NCBI RefSeq assembly: GCF_002878395.1
Contig: NC_061121.1
Span: 43,349,180-43,413,179 of the forward strand
Direction: 5' to 3'
Length of the DNA: 64,000 bases
DNA from: Capsicum annuum
Lineage: Eukaryota > Streptophyta > Magnoliopsida > Solanales > Solanaceae
How positions within the stretch are numbered: position 1 is the first letter of the stretch; the number at the start of each line of letters is the position of its first letter. Made by a program: the position numbers and the translations under genes. The notes under the pieces are model-generated. The model ran no database searches, was not told the origin of the DNA, and saw only the letters and a program-made list of their open reading frames with translations. Shown here piece after piece: positions 22,684-34,711 of this stretch.

Positions 22684-23799
22684 CTAATCAGGACCACTCA
22701 CAATCGTTTCACCCATATCTAACGAACCTATGGGTGATCTACACTTCCTCCCATATAAGGCTTCAAATGGAGCCATGCCAATACTAGAGTGGAAACTGTT
22801 ATTGTAAGAAAACTCTATCAACGGTAAGTGATCATCCCAACTTCCCTTAAAGTCAACTGCACAAGCTCTCAACATATCCTCTAAGGTCTGGATGGTCCGC
22901 TCAGCCTGACCATTGGTCTGCGGATGAAAAGCAGAACTCAAAAGCACTTGGGTACCAAGACCCTTCTGAAAAACTTTCCAAAATTGCGAAGTAAACTAAG
23001 TACCCCTATCCGAAATGATAGACAAGGGAACTCCATGCAGTCTGACTAGCTCTGGGATATATAATCTAGCGTAATACTCAGTAGTATATGAAGTATGAAA
23101 AGGAAAGAAATGAGCAGACTTAGTCAACCTATCAACCACAACCCAAATGGAATCATGATGGCGTCAGGAAGGAGGTACACCAATCACGAAGTCTATATTT
23201 ATCTCTTCCTACTTCCAGGTGGGAATACTAAACTTTTGCATCATACCACCAGGTCTTTGGTGTTCAACCTTAAACTGTTGGCATGTTGCACACTTAGCTA
23301 CAAACGCTGCTATATCTTTCTTCATGCCACTCCACCAATAGATTTCTCGCAAGTCTCGGTACATCTTGGTGGCACCAGGATGAATAGAATATTGCGCCCC
23401 GTGCGCTTTAGCCATAATCCTCTGTCTCAGATCATTAACATTCAGGACACATAATCTACCCTGCAATCTCAACACACCATCTACCACTTGGGAGAAAATC
23501 TCTACTTTTTGGTCCTTGACTGACTTCTTTTGTCTGACCAAACTAGCATCTAAGTATTGCTTTTCCTTCATTTCCGAAACCAAGGAGGATTCAGAACTAC
23601 TCTGAACCCCTATACTACCTTCAGCAGAGTCAAGCAACCTAACCCCCAATCTAGCCAAACGATGTACATCATGAGCCAATTTTTTCTTACCTTCTACCAT
23701 ATGTGAAACACTACCCATGGACACTCTACTTAGGGCATCCGCCACAATATTGGCTTTTTTCGGATGGTACAGCACACTCATATCATAATCCTTTAACAA
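22684..23799 (-). pseudogene. Tekay2 integrase (zinc finger and DDE core)
   Basis: The HHCC finger is intact: AHGAQYSIHPG followed by CATCQQFKVEHQRPGG (within 23209-23799). The core has D in IWVVVDRLTKSAHF (about 23110-23150), D in LSIISDRGT with a stop directly after (about 22990-23035) and E in HPQTNGQAERTIQTLED (22684-22947). The full DDE triad is therefore present but interrupted by at least three stops. Confidence 0.88.
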
Positions 23800-24270
23800 T
23801 TCTAACCATCGTCTCTACCTAAGATTCAATTCTCTCTGGGTAAAAACATACTGCAAACTCTTGTGATTAGTGAAAACATTAACATGGACACCATACAAAT
23901 AGTGTCTCCAGATTTTCAAAGCAAACACAACAGTAGCCAACTCAAGCTCATGGGTGGGGTAATTTTTCTCACGGGGTTTCAGATGTCTAAAACATAAGCT
24001 ATAACCTTACCCTTCTGCATCAATACGCAACCCAACCCAACTCTCAAAGCATCACAGTACACCACAAAATCATCAACACCATTAGATAAAGTCAAAACAG
24101 GGGCTGAAGTGAGTCGAGTCTTCAAATCCAGAAAACTCTTCTCACAAGATTCGGACCACAAGAACTTTACTTTCTTTTGGGTCAACCGAGTCATAGGAGA
24201 ATCTATAGAGGATAAACCTCAACAAAAAGGTGGTAATAGCCAGCTAAACCCAAGAAACTTTGGATATCAG
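23700..24270 (-). pseudogene. Tekay2 RNase H
   Basis: Pieces in order: TQKKVKFLWSESCEKSFLDLK and DDFVVYCDALRVGLGCVLMQ (23979-24194), then in another frame [36 protein letters not shown] and LLKDYDMSVLYHPKKAN. DALRVGLG retains the first Asp, HELELA the Glu and TNHKSL has Asn in place of Asp. It is broken by a stop and a frame shift near 23980. Confidence 0.8.
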
Positions 24271-24930
24271 TTAGAGAAATAGGTCTAGGACAATTTCTAA
24301 CAGCTTCTGTCTTTTGGGGATCAACTCTAATACCCTTGGAAAAATGATATGACCCAGAAAAACAATTGACCTAAGCCAAAACTTACACTTACTGAACTTG
24401 GCAAACAACTTATGATATCTAAGGGTTTGCAAGACAGTTCGGAAATGATCAGAATATTCATCCTCACTACAGGAGTACACCAATATATCATCTATGAACA
24501 CTATGACAAATATATCCTGATATGATCTGAACACTTGATTCATGAGGTTCATGAAAGTTGTTGGGGCATTAGTTAACCCGAAAGACATAACAAGAAACTC
24601 AAATTGGCCATAATGAGTTTGAAAAGCGGTTTTCGAGATGTCACACTCCCTAACTTTGAGTTGATGATAGCCGGAATGAAGGTTTATCTTTGAGAAATAA
24701 CTTGCACCTTGCAATTGGTCAAACAAATCATCCATTCTCGGAAGAAGGTACTTATTTTGTATGGTGACTTTATTCAGTTGGCGGTAATCAATGCACATAC
24801 ACAAAGAGCTATCTTTCTTTCTCACAAACAACACAAGAGAACCCCAAGAAGAAACACTGGCCCTTATGAAACCCTTATCTAGTAGATCTTTGATTTTCTC
24901 CTTCAACTCCTCAAGTTCTATAAGGGCCAT
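24271..24930 (-). pseudogene. Tekay2 reverse transcriptase
   Basis: A 219-residue open stretch: [79 protein letters not shown] and FLGHII. FIDD keeps both catalytic Asp. Motif A has Asn (SKINLHSGY) where Asp is required, so the enzyme is predicted inactive. It is nearly the full RT length for the clade. Confidence 0.9.
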
Positions 24931-25521
24931 ACGGTAAGGAGGAATAGAAATGGGCTGAGTATCAGGAACAAGATCAATCCCAAACTCTATCTCTCAATCA
25001 GGAGGTATCCTTGGGAGATCATCCAGAAAGACATCAAAAAACTCATTGACGACGTTAACAGACTGGAGAGTTGGAGTCTTAGACTTAGTTTCTTTGACTC
25101 TAACCAAATGGTAAATACACCCCTTGGAAATAAGCTTTCTAGCTTTGAGGTAAGAGATAAAATGACTCTTGGGTGACACAGAATTCCCAGACCACTCAAA
25201 CATGGATGCACCCGAAAATTGAAACTTGACTACTCGGGTCCGACAATCAATAGAGGCATAAGAAGAATACAACTAGTCCATACACAGAATTATATCAAAA
25301 TCTACTGTGTCTAACTCAATCAGATCAGCCAATAAGACTCTATAAAGAACGATAATAGGATACTTTTTATATACTTTCTAGGCAACAATCGAATCACCCA
25401 CTGAGGTAGAAACTAGGATAGGCTCAGGAATAATCTCAGGACTCATTTCAAAATTCACAGCAATAAAAGGTGTAACATATGAGAAACTGTATCTAGGATC
25501 CAACAAAGCATACACATCAAA
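24931..25521 (-). pseudogene. Tekay2 protease and protease-RT linker
   Basis: The minus strand near 25505-25465 reads YALLDPRYSFSYVTPF, corresponding to the LLDPGA-type active site of Tekay/Del proteases. The Asp is present but the following Gly-Ala is Arg-Tyr. Downstream are YASIDCRTRVVKFQF and DDLPRIPPD (24994-25272), leading into RT. Several stops. Confidence 0.75.
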
Positions 25522-26759
25522 CTAAAATATACGAAGCGTACCAGTAACAACATCGGGAGAGTCCTCCTGTTCCTGATGGGATGGTAAAGCATAGAATCTA
25601 TTCTGGCACTGCCCGTCAGCATTGCTAGAAGAGGCGCCCTGAGCCAGGGCTGGGTGAGTCACTTGAATTGGAGCACTAACAGTCTGAGTCTGGTTCTGAG
25701 GGCGATAGTCATGACGTCCTTGTCCATCCTGTGGACAATCTCTAACTCTGTGACCCATGTCACCACACCAGAAATAATTCCTCTTCTCACCCCAACACTC
25801 ACCTGAATGAGCCCTACCACACTTAGGACACAGGGGACGATTTAGCTTACTGCCAGCACTGTACTGGGACCTGGATGAATATGACCTGGTGCCTTGCTCC
25901 TGCCTACCTCTAGGCATGGGAGCACTAGCAGATGACAGTGCTGGCATAGATAAATGATCCTGATACTGAGGGCGACTCCCTCCTTCCGATCTAGTCTAAC
26001 CCTGTCCGTGCTGCTCGAGCCTAGCTCTCTTATTCTCTCTCATTCTATCTCTCTCCTTAATCTTGTCTACCTTAATCTGTTAGTCATAAGTCATCATCCT
26101 AGAAAGATTTATCTCATTATTCAACATAGCAGACCTACAATCCTTAACCACATAACTAGACACTCCAGTCAAAAACTTACTCATACTAGCCCGATTATCA
26201 GCCACTAAGTTAGGAGCATACTTAGCCAACAGATTGAACTTTAGACTGTACTCCCTAATAGTCATAGAGCCCTGTCACAGGTTCATAAACTCTTCCACCT
26301 GTCATAGGTTCACAACTTATCAAAGAATGCATCCTGGAACTCTTGCCAAGTTGTAGGGATAACTCCCTTACCTCTACCTTTCCTCCAATAAATAACCCAG
26401 TCATAAGCAAGGTCTTTCAACCTTTACGCAGCCAACTTCACACTATGTTCCTCAAATACATGCATCACCTGAGTAATCTTCTGCACCTCCTCTAAAAATA
26501 ACTGAGGATCCTCATCAAACTTGGACATATAGAATTTTGGTGGATTCATCCGCATGAAGTCATGGATCCTGGCAGTAGCTGAATCACCTCTCTACTGCTA
26601 TGGAGCCGGGGCTGGGTTGGCCTGAACATTTGCAGTAACAGCTTGGGCCAGCACCTGAAAGGCTGCCCGAAATTCAGCATGAGACACTTTTTTATTTAAT
26701 GGGTCAGCGGGTTGAGGTAGCTGACCATCATTATTTCTTCTCTCTCGATGTGGAGGCAT
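25522..26759 (-). pseudogene. Tekay2 gag
   Basis: The likely start at 26759 gives MPPHRERRNND. A stop follows at 26598, then capsid wording in broken frames (MRMNPPKFYMSKFDEDPQLF, LKDLAYDWVIYWRK, TTWQEFQDAFFD). The C-terminal piece (25522-25947) has CPKCGRAHSGEC and then YFWCGDMGHRVRDC. The second zinc knuckle has Tyr in place of its first Cys. It would package RNA and form particles. Confidence 0.85.
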
Positions 26760-26955
26760 ATTTCTGAAAGAAGAGAGCACGAATTAATAGCAGAGAGAGG
26801 CACTTTAAGCACGATAGAATTTTGAAAGAAAGAATCACACTTTTTCATAAAACGTCTTGTAGCCTCTTGCTCATAGATTTGGCGCGCTACACACCGATGA
26901 TCAAGACTCTACATAACGCAGCTTGTCAGACTCCCTTGGACACCTTAAAACCTTA

Positions 26956-26968
26956 GGCTTTGATACCA
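26956..26968 (-). other. Tekay2 primer binding site
   Basis: The sense strand reads TTGGTATCAAAGCC after the LTR and a short spacer, one mismatch from the common initiator tRNA-Met PBS (TGGTATCAGAGC). Confidence 0.85.
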
Positions 26969-26972
26969 AGTT

Positions 26973-29391
26973 TGTAATGCCCTAGAAAATGGGTCCCAGA
27001 GCGTCACACGGTGCTTGAGGCTATGAGTAGCCCTAAGCTAACCCTTTGAGCCATTTTCATTGAGTTTAACACAAATCAACGGGGTTTCCATAAATAATCC
27101 TCAAATATCAACAGAGTAATCATTATCCAAGAATAAAAGAATTTCAGAAAGATAACAAAATACGAATTATTAGTCCACTCCCAATATCTATACTAGTCTG
27201 ACAAGCCTCTAAGAAAATCAATAAAACAAGCGAGCCATTGAGACATGCCCCAACTGACTCATATTCAGTTATCAAATGTAAAAAATTCCGTGAAACCAAC
27301 ATCAAACATCACTTCCTTAGAATATGAGGACTCACCATAACAGAGAATATAGAACATCAAGCCCGAAGAATCACTGTCGAACCTGGAACTGAGCACCTGA
27401 ACCTACATTCTGAGAAAATGCAGCCCATATCGGAAGATGTGGGTCAGTACCATTGAAAGGAACCGAGTATATGGGAGTGTATGCAGTTGTATTAACATCA
27501 TCATCATAAATATTTATAAGAAATATGCAAGATGTATGAAAGACTCACATAGTCCGAAAAAAATCATCATAATCATGAGAGGGTGAAATAAGTACAATAA
27601 CACATGTGAGTCATCATATCATTTGTCAATCACTTTCAGTACATCAAGAATATCAATTCTCATAATGTAAATATCATTTAAATGTTTCGAAAGAATAACT
27701 TTCACAATTCCACTTTCAAATCACTTTACCATTCACCATAGACCCAAGGAAACACATGCACACTGGGAGATCCTATAACCAACATAAACTATGTGAGCTA
27801 CACGGAGTCCAACGTACAACTCACATTGGGGAGAGCCGTTCTATTCTTGCCATCGGAGTAGGACTATTGATATCAAATCCACACAAACTGGTGATCACTA
27901 TATAAATCAGCCTCAGGCTCACTCCTATGGGGGGCATGTAGTTCTAGAGAACTAAGGTCGCTTTATACCTCCCACTCGGTGCTAAAAATTTCTCTCGGAC
28001 ATAGCTCAGATCATTTTAAAGACAATCCACAACAAAAAAAATTTGGTAATATATAAATATACATCGGGAGCCATCATGTTTCCCATCAATCAAAATCAAC
28101 CATGTTGTAGATTTATTTCACACTCGAGTTCAAAACAACTCAATTAAGACCAAAATGTCAAATAATTCAAAAGATCTCAAATATTCAACATCAACGTACT
28201 TATAACACACACTTTCTCAAAGAAAAACACAATATCCAATAGGGATTCACGATCCAAATATCAAAATCATGATAAATATCATTCAAGATTCATGCTTTAT
28301 ATCACCACACATGTAAATTCATCTTTCAAAATCATAAACATCAAGATTTCATAATAATCATCATAAGATATGGGTTCATGCTTCAAATTCATAAAAATCA
28401 AATAAAAATCATGCCTTTGTAAAGAAAATTACTTTTGGGCACAAGAACGAAAGAGAGTTCTTGTTGAAAAATCTCACATACCTTGAATGATGAATTTAGA
28501 TCGATACTTGGTTTTAAGATGTTAATCATGCCTTTAAATGATGGTTCTTGGAGTTCTTGAACTAGGAACTTGGAATCTTGAATAAATTTGCAGAATTAAT
28601 GGTGAACTTTGGAGGTTCTTGAAGTTGGATGTAGGCGCTTAAGATTTTCTTTTCGAGGGAGTTTGATGAAATATGATAGATAATGCTTCTAATAGGCTTT
28701 AATATATGGTTTGGACAGATTTTGGGTGAGGAGGAATGACCAAAACGCCCCTAAAAATCAAAAAAATTCTCGAATCTGTCCTTTGGTGGACTGTTTTGAT
28801 AGTTTGAAGTAGATCAACTATAACGTTTTATGTAGATATTTAAATTGGATGAAACCAATTTCATTAGAAAGAGGACTCTCGTATCTTTCCGTTGATATAT
28901 AGTATCTCACCCAGATCATTGTGTACGAGGAGTTATGATCGTTTGAAGTTGACCCGAAATTTCACTTTTGATAGGATGAAGTAGATCGACCATAACTTTT
29001 TGCTCCCATAGAAAAATTGGATGAAACCAATTTCATTGAAAATAGGACTCGCATAGAATTCCATTGATATATGGTAGATCACCCAGATCATTATGTACAA
29101 AGAGTTATGATCATTTAAATTTGGAGCAAAAATACGCCAGGCCTCAGTACTTTTTCTTGCACGTTTTACTGTTCACTACTATTCATGGTTCGATCAGAAT
29201 ATTCATAAATCGTCTCTCGGGTGTCCTTTTTAGATGATCCACATATCATTGGAAATATCATTCGATACTCTATGCAATGGTGGGTCATAATCTAAGACAT
29301 TTCGCATGAAAAATTTATAATTCATTCTAGAATATAGAACCCAACACGTTTACGCACAAAATTTGAACGAAAAATTACCCAGGGTATTACA
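26973..29391 (-). mobile_element. Tekay2 5' LTR
   Basis: 2419 bp. On the plus strand it begins TGTAATGCCC and ends GGGTATTACA, giving TG...CA termini. It is followed by the target duplication TTAAC. Confidence 0.9.
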
Positions 29392-29396
29392 TTAAC

Positions 29397-30490
29397 TATC
29401 ACATCTAATGGCATATTCTTGCATTATTTAAACTTTTTTGGGATTTTGTGGATTTCCCGAACCGTATTGTTCAATTCCAATAATGTGTTGGAAATACGAA
29501 CGACTTATTAGCACGTGAGTCATCCGATGGCTGTTCATATTTTCAAACTCAAGTTGTCTGCTTGATAACCAGAGTTCAAACCCACTCTAGACTCCTAGGA
29601 TAGAATGATACCAAAACCCTATTTTAGGCATGAGTCTAGGATGACCCAATACCCGAGCGGGGTATTGGGCCCATTAGAAAACCTGTCCTTCGTCTATTAA
29701 CCCCGAGTCAATTATAGATGAACCATATTTATGTGTTGAAAAAAATATATGCCTATCTAATTTAATCCATTATCCTTAGGGGGTCAGGAAAAAACTTGAT
29801 TTGATTACTTTCATAAGAAGAATTGAAGCAAGTTAAGCAAGAAATTGATCGATTTGGGAGGTTGCATCTAAGGCACTGTTTTAACGTGAACAGATGTAAC
29901 CAATATAAGAAATGGACAAAGATAAGAAGGAGAAGGTTGATAGAAGAAGCACCCAGGAGTTAGTATTTTCTATCCCCTATATGGGAACGTGTCTTCTTTC
30001 ATGTTATTTCCCTTTCCCTAAAGATTGTAATCCTCTTTTGTTATCTTTTGTAGGTATTTATGCCCTTTTAGTGTCTATAAAAGTTAGGGAATAATGGATT
30101 GACCTTAAGCAAGCATATATTTTTCTTTAAAAATCATTAGGCCCAAACCCTTGGCTCAAAAGGGTTACCCCAGTTAGGATACACATTAGTATAATGTTCT
30201 TATGTGATATAATTGTCTTATGTGTTTGTGTACGTTTGTTTGGATCAAAGACAAATTTATCCGCTATGCTCCTATGGATTGATTTGGCTATGACACAAAC
30301 AACTTTACGTGGCTATTTCTGGTAAAATATTTTGCATTGCTTATCACATGTGGAAACTAACACATTTTCCTTTGAGTTGGTTTTACTTTACATATAATAA
30401 AAAACTACTCCGTGTTGAAATAAGCTGGCAGAACATCCTTACTTCACCAGGTCAAAAGCGCACAAAATCCCATCCTCTAACCATCATTCA
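29397..30490 (+). other. Tat2 leader, right part
   Basis: Non-coding; it continues the Tat leader after Tekay2. It aligns with reversed Tat1 8990-7620 (ATGGCATATTC, GGATTTCCC, CACGTGAGTC). It carries the conserved hairpin at 29646-29668 and the region equivalent to the Tat1 gap (29965-30180) without any duplication. Confidence 0.75.
29646..29668 (+). promoter_or_regulatory. Conserved leader hairpin of Tat2
   Basis: CCAATACCC, loop GAGCG, GGGTATTGG, followed by GGGCCC. Stem and loop are identical to Tat1 8740-8762 (read on the minus strand). After removing Tekay2 it lies about 335-340 nt past the PBS, like Tat1. Confidence 0.6.
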
Positions 30491-32430
30491 ATAATAAATG
30501 GAAATGATGAAGAAAATACATTGACTATCAGGGACAATGTAATAGTAGAATAGAGTGAGATGATCACGGAACTCGCAAGAAAGCTAGAAATGATTTAGGA
30601 GGAAATAAATCATACTCAAGATTTGGCTAACCTACCCATCACTGTCAATGCTCCCGCTCTAGGAGGACATAGGATTCCACTCCAAATCTTTTTCCTCAGT
30701 ACGCCTATTCTAGGGGATTAGCCAAATAACATATCGTCCGTCTCTGCCGCTCCACTTGTACAAAATACCAATCGTGAAAATAACCCAGATGCTTACCATC
30801 CACAAAATCTAGACCTCACCCCACAAAATCCTTCTACGAATCAACAAAATTCATTGCCGAATCCCTAGAACCCATTGGTAAATCCATCCCCAGATCTACC
30901 AAATCTGCCAAATCTATCTTCGAACCCACAAACTTTATTTCTGAATCCGCAGAATCCCTCCCAGATCCCACTAAGCCACTCTTAAATTCCACAAAAATTT
31001 TCCAGTTTCCGAAATGTTCTCCTCACCCACCAACCAACTTCTTTTCATCCATAAAATCAAGCAGCCTTTCCAAATTTTTCTCATGTCATCATATCCTATG
31101 ACATCTATAATTCCCTTCCTAAACCCGAGGTGGACCATTACGAGGAGAAAGAGAAAAAGTGAAGGACCAAGCATGAAATAAAGTTTCTAGATATGAATGA
31201 GGAGATCATAAGGATCAAGGAATCTCATGGATCATGGAATAATGACGGGTTAGGTTATAATGATTTATGTGTTCACCCTAGAGTAGATCTACCAGAAGGG
31301 AATATGGTCCCTAAATTTGAAGTGTTCGATGGAACCGGAAATCCAATGTCCCATCTGAGAAAGTATTGTGATCAAATGGTGGGATTAGGAAAAAATAAGA
31401 CATTATTGATGCGCTTATTCAGCCGAAGCTTAAGTGGCGAAGCCTTAGATTGGTTCACGTCTCAAGAACTGAAAAAATGGATTAGTTGGAGGGCATTGGC
31501 TAAACGTTTCTTTAATAGATTTGTATTCAACATTGAAATAGTCCTTGACCAAAATTCACTACATCGGATCAAGCAGAGGAATGATGAGTATTTCTGAAAC
31601 TATGCCTTCCATTGGAGAAAAGAAGCTGCCAAAGTACAACCTACCATGTCTTAGGAAGAAATGGTGTCTATGTTCTCTCGCACTCAGAAAGGAGAATATT
31701 ATACCAAGTTGGTATCTGTAGTCCGAGCAACTTTTTCAGATTTAGTAAAGATTGGGGAATCATTAGAGGAAGACATCCAAACAAGAAAAATTGCCAAAAC
31801 CCCAACATCATCTGAATCTTCTACATTCTCAATGAAGAAAAGAGAGGATGTGACTGCGGTCTCTATTAATTTTATTGATAAATTGAAGTGGAAATTCAAG
31901 CCTAGGAATATTCTTTCCTCACCACCGTCACCAAATTTTCAGCTTGTATTCTACGGCCATCCCCAATATCAAGCTCTAATTTCAAATATTTTACCCCAGT
32001 GCCAAATTTCGCAGCCAAATTATCAATCTCATGTTCAAGCTATTCTTCCAAACAAGAAAATAAAAGTCCAAGCGCCTCCAAAATATCATCATGTACCTCC
32101 TTCTACTAATCAAAATTAGTATAACCACCTACGTGTAAGCCTAGAGAAGAAGCCTCCCAGAAAATTTACTATATTGGCTGAAAGTCGTACCCATCTCTTC
32201 GGAAGATTGATGAAGGCTGGTTATGTACAGCCTATTTCACCAAAGACTACCAATCTCAATTCTTGATTCTTTCATGTCGATCAAGTCTGTTCTTATCATT
32301 AAGGAGCTCCCGAGCATAACACTAAAGATTGCATCAATCTGAAACACAAGATCCAGGACTTGATTGACCATAAAATCATCACTTTTCAGGTGCCGGCACC
32401 AAATGTTGCTAGTAACCATTTCCTAATCAC
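30491..32430 (+). pseudogene. Tat2 gag
   Basis: Homologous to Tat1 gag throughout but with many stops. The N-terminal part reads NDEENTLTIRDN (about 30500 on) with the start codon apparently changed. Capsid is clear in 31193-31597: GLGYNDLCVHPRVDL, VPKFEVFDGTGNPMSHL and FSRSLSGEALDWF, extending further than in Tat1 (SWRALAKRFFNRFVFNIE). It continues at 31661-32119 with EEMVSMFSRTQKGEYYTKL. The C-terminus (about 32270-32400) has VCSYH, a stop, then EHNTKDCINLKHKIQDLID, the zinc-finger-like end. Confidence 0.85.
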
Positions 32431-32895
32431 GAGGGAGCCATGTTTATGATGATCGAAATAGCAGGCGAATGGGTATCTAGCGAGACAATTGCTAATGTGT
32501 ATTCATGAAACTCCAAAAAGACAGAAGGAGTGGAAATGATAGAGAAAGTTGTGGTTGGCTTGAGTAAGAATTCGAAAGGAATTATTGAGCCTATTATGGT
32601 CCTAAAAAGAGAATTTAAGCATGGAGTAGGATACCAACCAAGAAAGGAAGATGAGATCGAAGATAATTCAAAAGAGAGTTTGTTTAGGCCCTTGCCGCTA
32701 TTGTACCAGTCATTTCCCGTACATGAGATGTCAAATGATAATGGTCTTGGGGATAGCATAGTAGATATATTTGAAGGATTGAATACTCTACTAGATGATT
32801 TCCCAAAGTCCTGTGAGGTGAAGAAGATTGCATCAAAGGAGGCCTTGCAAAACTGGACCTTCACTCCACTCATAACCCGTCACCCATCGTGGTAG
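32431..32895 (+). pseudogene. Tat2 linker fused across a protease deletion
   Basis: The open stretch 32530-32895 begins MIEKVVVGLSKNSKGIIEP. IEKVVV corresponds to the protease N-terminus of Tat1 (near 5490), while KN-x-x-GIIEPI corresponds to the end of the Tat1 G-patch-like motif (near 4530). Roughly 0.9 kb including the protease active site is missing between them. The rest (PLPLLYQSFPVHEM ... FTPLITRHPSW) matches Tat1 4205-4504. No function is assigned. Confidence 0.75.
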
Positions 32896-33119
32896 ATGAA
32901 AAGGGAAATTACTAATAATTTTTAAAATCAGTGATGATCCGGAGGAAGCCCCGTGATCTAGCCTTTTATGTCTCAGTTTTATGTTTTACAACTTTCAAAA
33001 AGGCATGGGCCCACATTTGTGTGGGTCATGAGCCATAATTTTTATTTATTTTCCAAAAGGCCTCCCTTTATTTAAGAGGTTCTTTTTTTTTTAAATATGA
33101 TTATCTAGCATGGTTTATT

Positions 33120-33356
33120 TTGGTAGCAATAATTTAAAAACCTGCCAATATCATGTCATGTCAAGGGTTAGACGAACAAAGCAAAGGAAATAATGATGAA
33201 CAAAAAAAGTGATGAGGAGCAGTTAGTAGTAGATATAAAGGAATGTGAAAATCAAAAGAATCCCAACCTGGAGGAGACCTAATCCTACCTGATATGGATG
33301 GTCAAGAGGGAACCAAACTAATCAATTCTGATGCGGTAAAGAGATATTGTTCTTGA
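33120..33356 (+). pseudogene. Tat2 pol scar: acidic linker joined to integrase C-terminus
   Basis: Reading through stops gives NPNLEET (near 33265), equivalent to the Tat1 linker just before RT, followed directly from about 33280 by DMDGQEGTKLINSDAVKRYC, equivalent to the last residues of Tat1 integrase (432-500). RT, both RNase H domains and the integrase core (over 3 kb in Tat1) are absent between them. Confidence 0.8.
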
Positions 33357-33419
33357 CAGATGTTATAGTTTTTTTTTCTTGGGTTATTTGTAATCGTCTT
33401 AATAATAGTATCAATTTCA

Positions 33420-33700
33420 TGATGTGTAATTGCCTAGAACCCCTTCCCTTTATGTATGAACTACGTTTGACCTGAATTATCAAGAATGAGATATGTAGGC
33501 GACCTATATTGGCTTTGGTCAACCCCTCAGGAAAATTTATCCTTTCCTTTTATGTATGAACTACGTGATGACCTGAATTCTCAAGAATAAGATACGTAGG
33601 CGGCCTATGTATGCTTCGATCAACCTATTAGATTTTTCTATATATCCTTAACGTAGTCTTGAACTATGTTTGACCTGATTCTTGCTTTAACGGGATACGT
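33420..33700 (+). repeat. Tat2 3'UTR repeats, about 100 bp
   Basis: Three imperfect units with TATGTATGAACTACG, GACCTGAATT and TACGTAGGC(G/T) blocks, the sense-strand counterparts of the Tat1 repeats at 1-350. Confidence 0.8.
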
Positions 33701-34711
33701 AGGCTCCCCAACGGCTCAGTCATATAACCCCAGGAAATGGAAACTGGGCAGACTTTTCAAGAAGGAATCTTGAAAATTCATAAAACGAAGATCGTCATTC
33801 AACAAACAGAACGAAGACCAATAAATACTTCGGATCCTCTCGAGTTGACATCATATCAAACAACCTTAAATTGGGGCAGAAATTTTGAGGGAGGCATCAA
33901 AACTTCCACCAAATACTGGAATATATTTCAAATTCCCCCGCACTAGGGTCGAAGTCGAGATTTGAGAATTACCACCTGTGATAAAGTCTAGGTAAATTAA
34001 ATCTTCGGCTACGACGAAACCATTTATAGAACCCTCCAACAATGATGATGAATTCTAGAACCCCCTCCATCGGATATAGTCAAAACTAAGAGGAATACAT
34101 TCGTTGAGCTAGTACATGACATGACTGACAGATATTTTTGAAAGCTTTTATAGAAACTTTCGAAACTATTTGCTAAAAATAAGACTACTTTTAAAAAATG
34201 TTTACAAAATCTTTTACTTAGTGATATCCTAGGCGTCTATAGAAGCAGGGAGCCAGGGTGGAATAACCAACATGGTGGAGTACCTAAAAGATGGCGTGGA
34301 GCAAACGAAGAATCGAAGAAGGTCAACATAGAGTAGTTTCACTCAAACTAATCATTTTCCTGTGGATGCAGGGACTAATACACAAAAATAAGAGTCTTTT
34401 TTAAAAATCTCCGAGCAAATTCGGAGACACACCAGAGCACTAATGCCCAAGAACGGTATTTTTAGGTAGCCCTAAAAATGAGTTTAATACCCATTTATTG
34501 AGGACCCGTAGAATTGTCCATCCCATATCTTGAGATCATGGAGGATAAACAAAAGTGTTTTGTCTTCTTTACAAATATCGTATTTATAGTTTTTCTAAAA
34601 AATAATCGCTAGCAAAAGCAACTTTGTGTCTACTAATCGTCTGCCTTGAGTACAGGTACATGTAGAAAGCAAGACGTAGACAAACAAACTCAGGTGAAAC
34701 TGTTTTGAAAT
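33701..34711 (+). other. Tat2 3'UTR, unique part
   Basis: About 1 kb between the pol scar repeats and the short tandem arrays. No convincing reading frame beyond short chance ones; no repeat structure noticed. Confidence 0.55.

Larger units (their letters stand above)
19701..29391 (-). mobile_element. Tekay2: near full-length Tekay/Del-type chromovirus nested in the Tat2 leader
   Basis: 9691 bp flanked by a perfect target duplication TTAAC (19696-19700 and 29392-29396). On the minus strand the order is 5' LTR (29391-26973), tRNA-Met-like PBS, gag, protease, RT, RNase H, integrase, chromodomain, 3' LTR. A chromodomain at the integrase end and VEHQRPGG after the HHCC finger fit the Tekay/Del chromovirus clade. 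All domains carry stops or lost residues. The host sequence on both sides lines up with the continuous Tat1 leader, which confirms the insertion. Confidence 0.93.
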
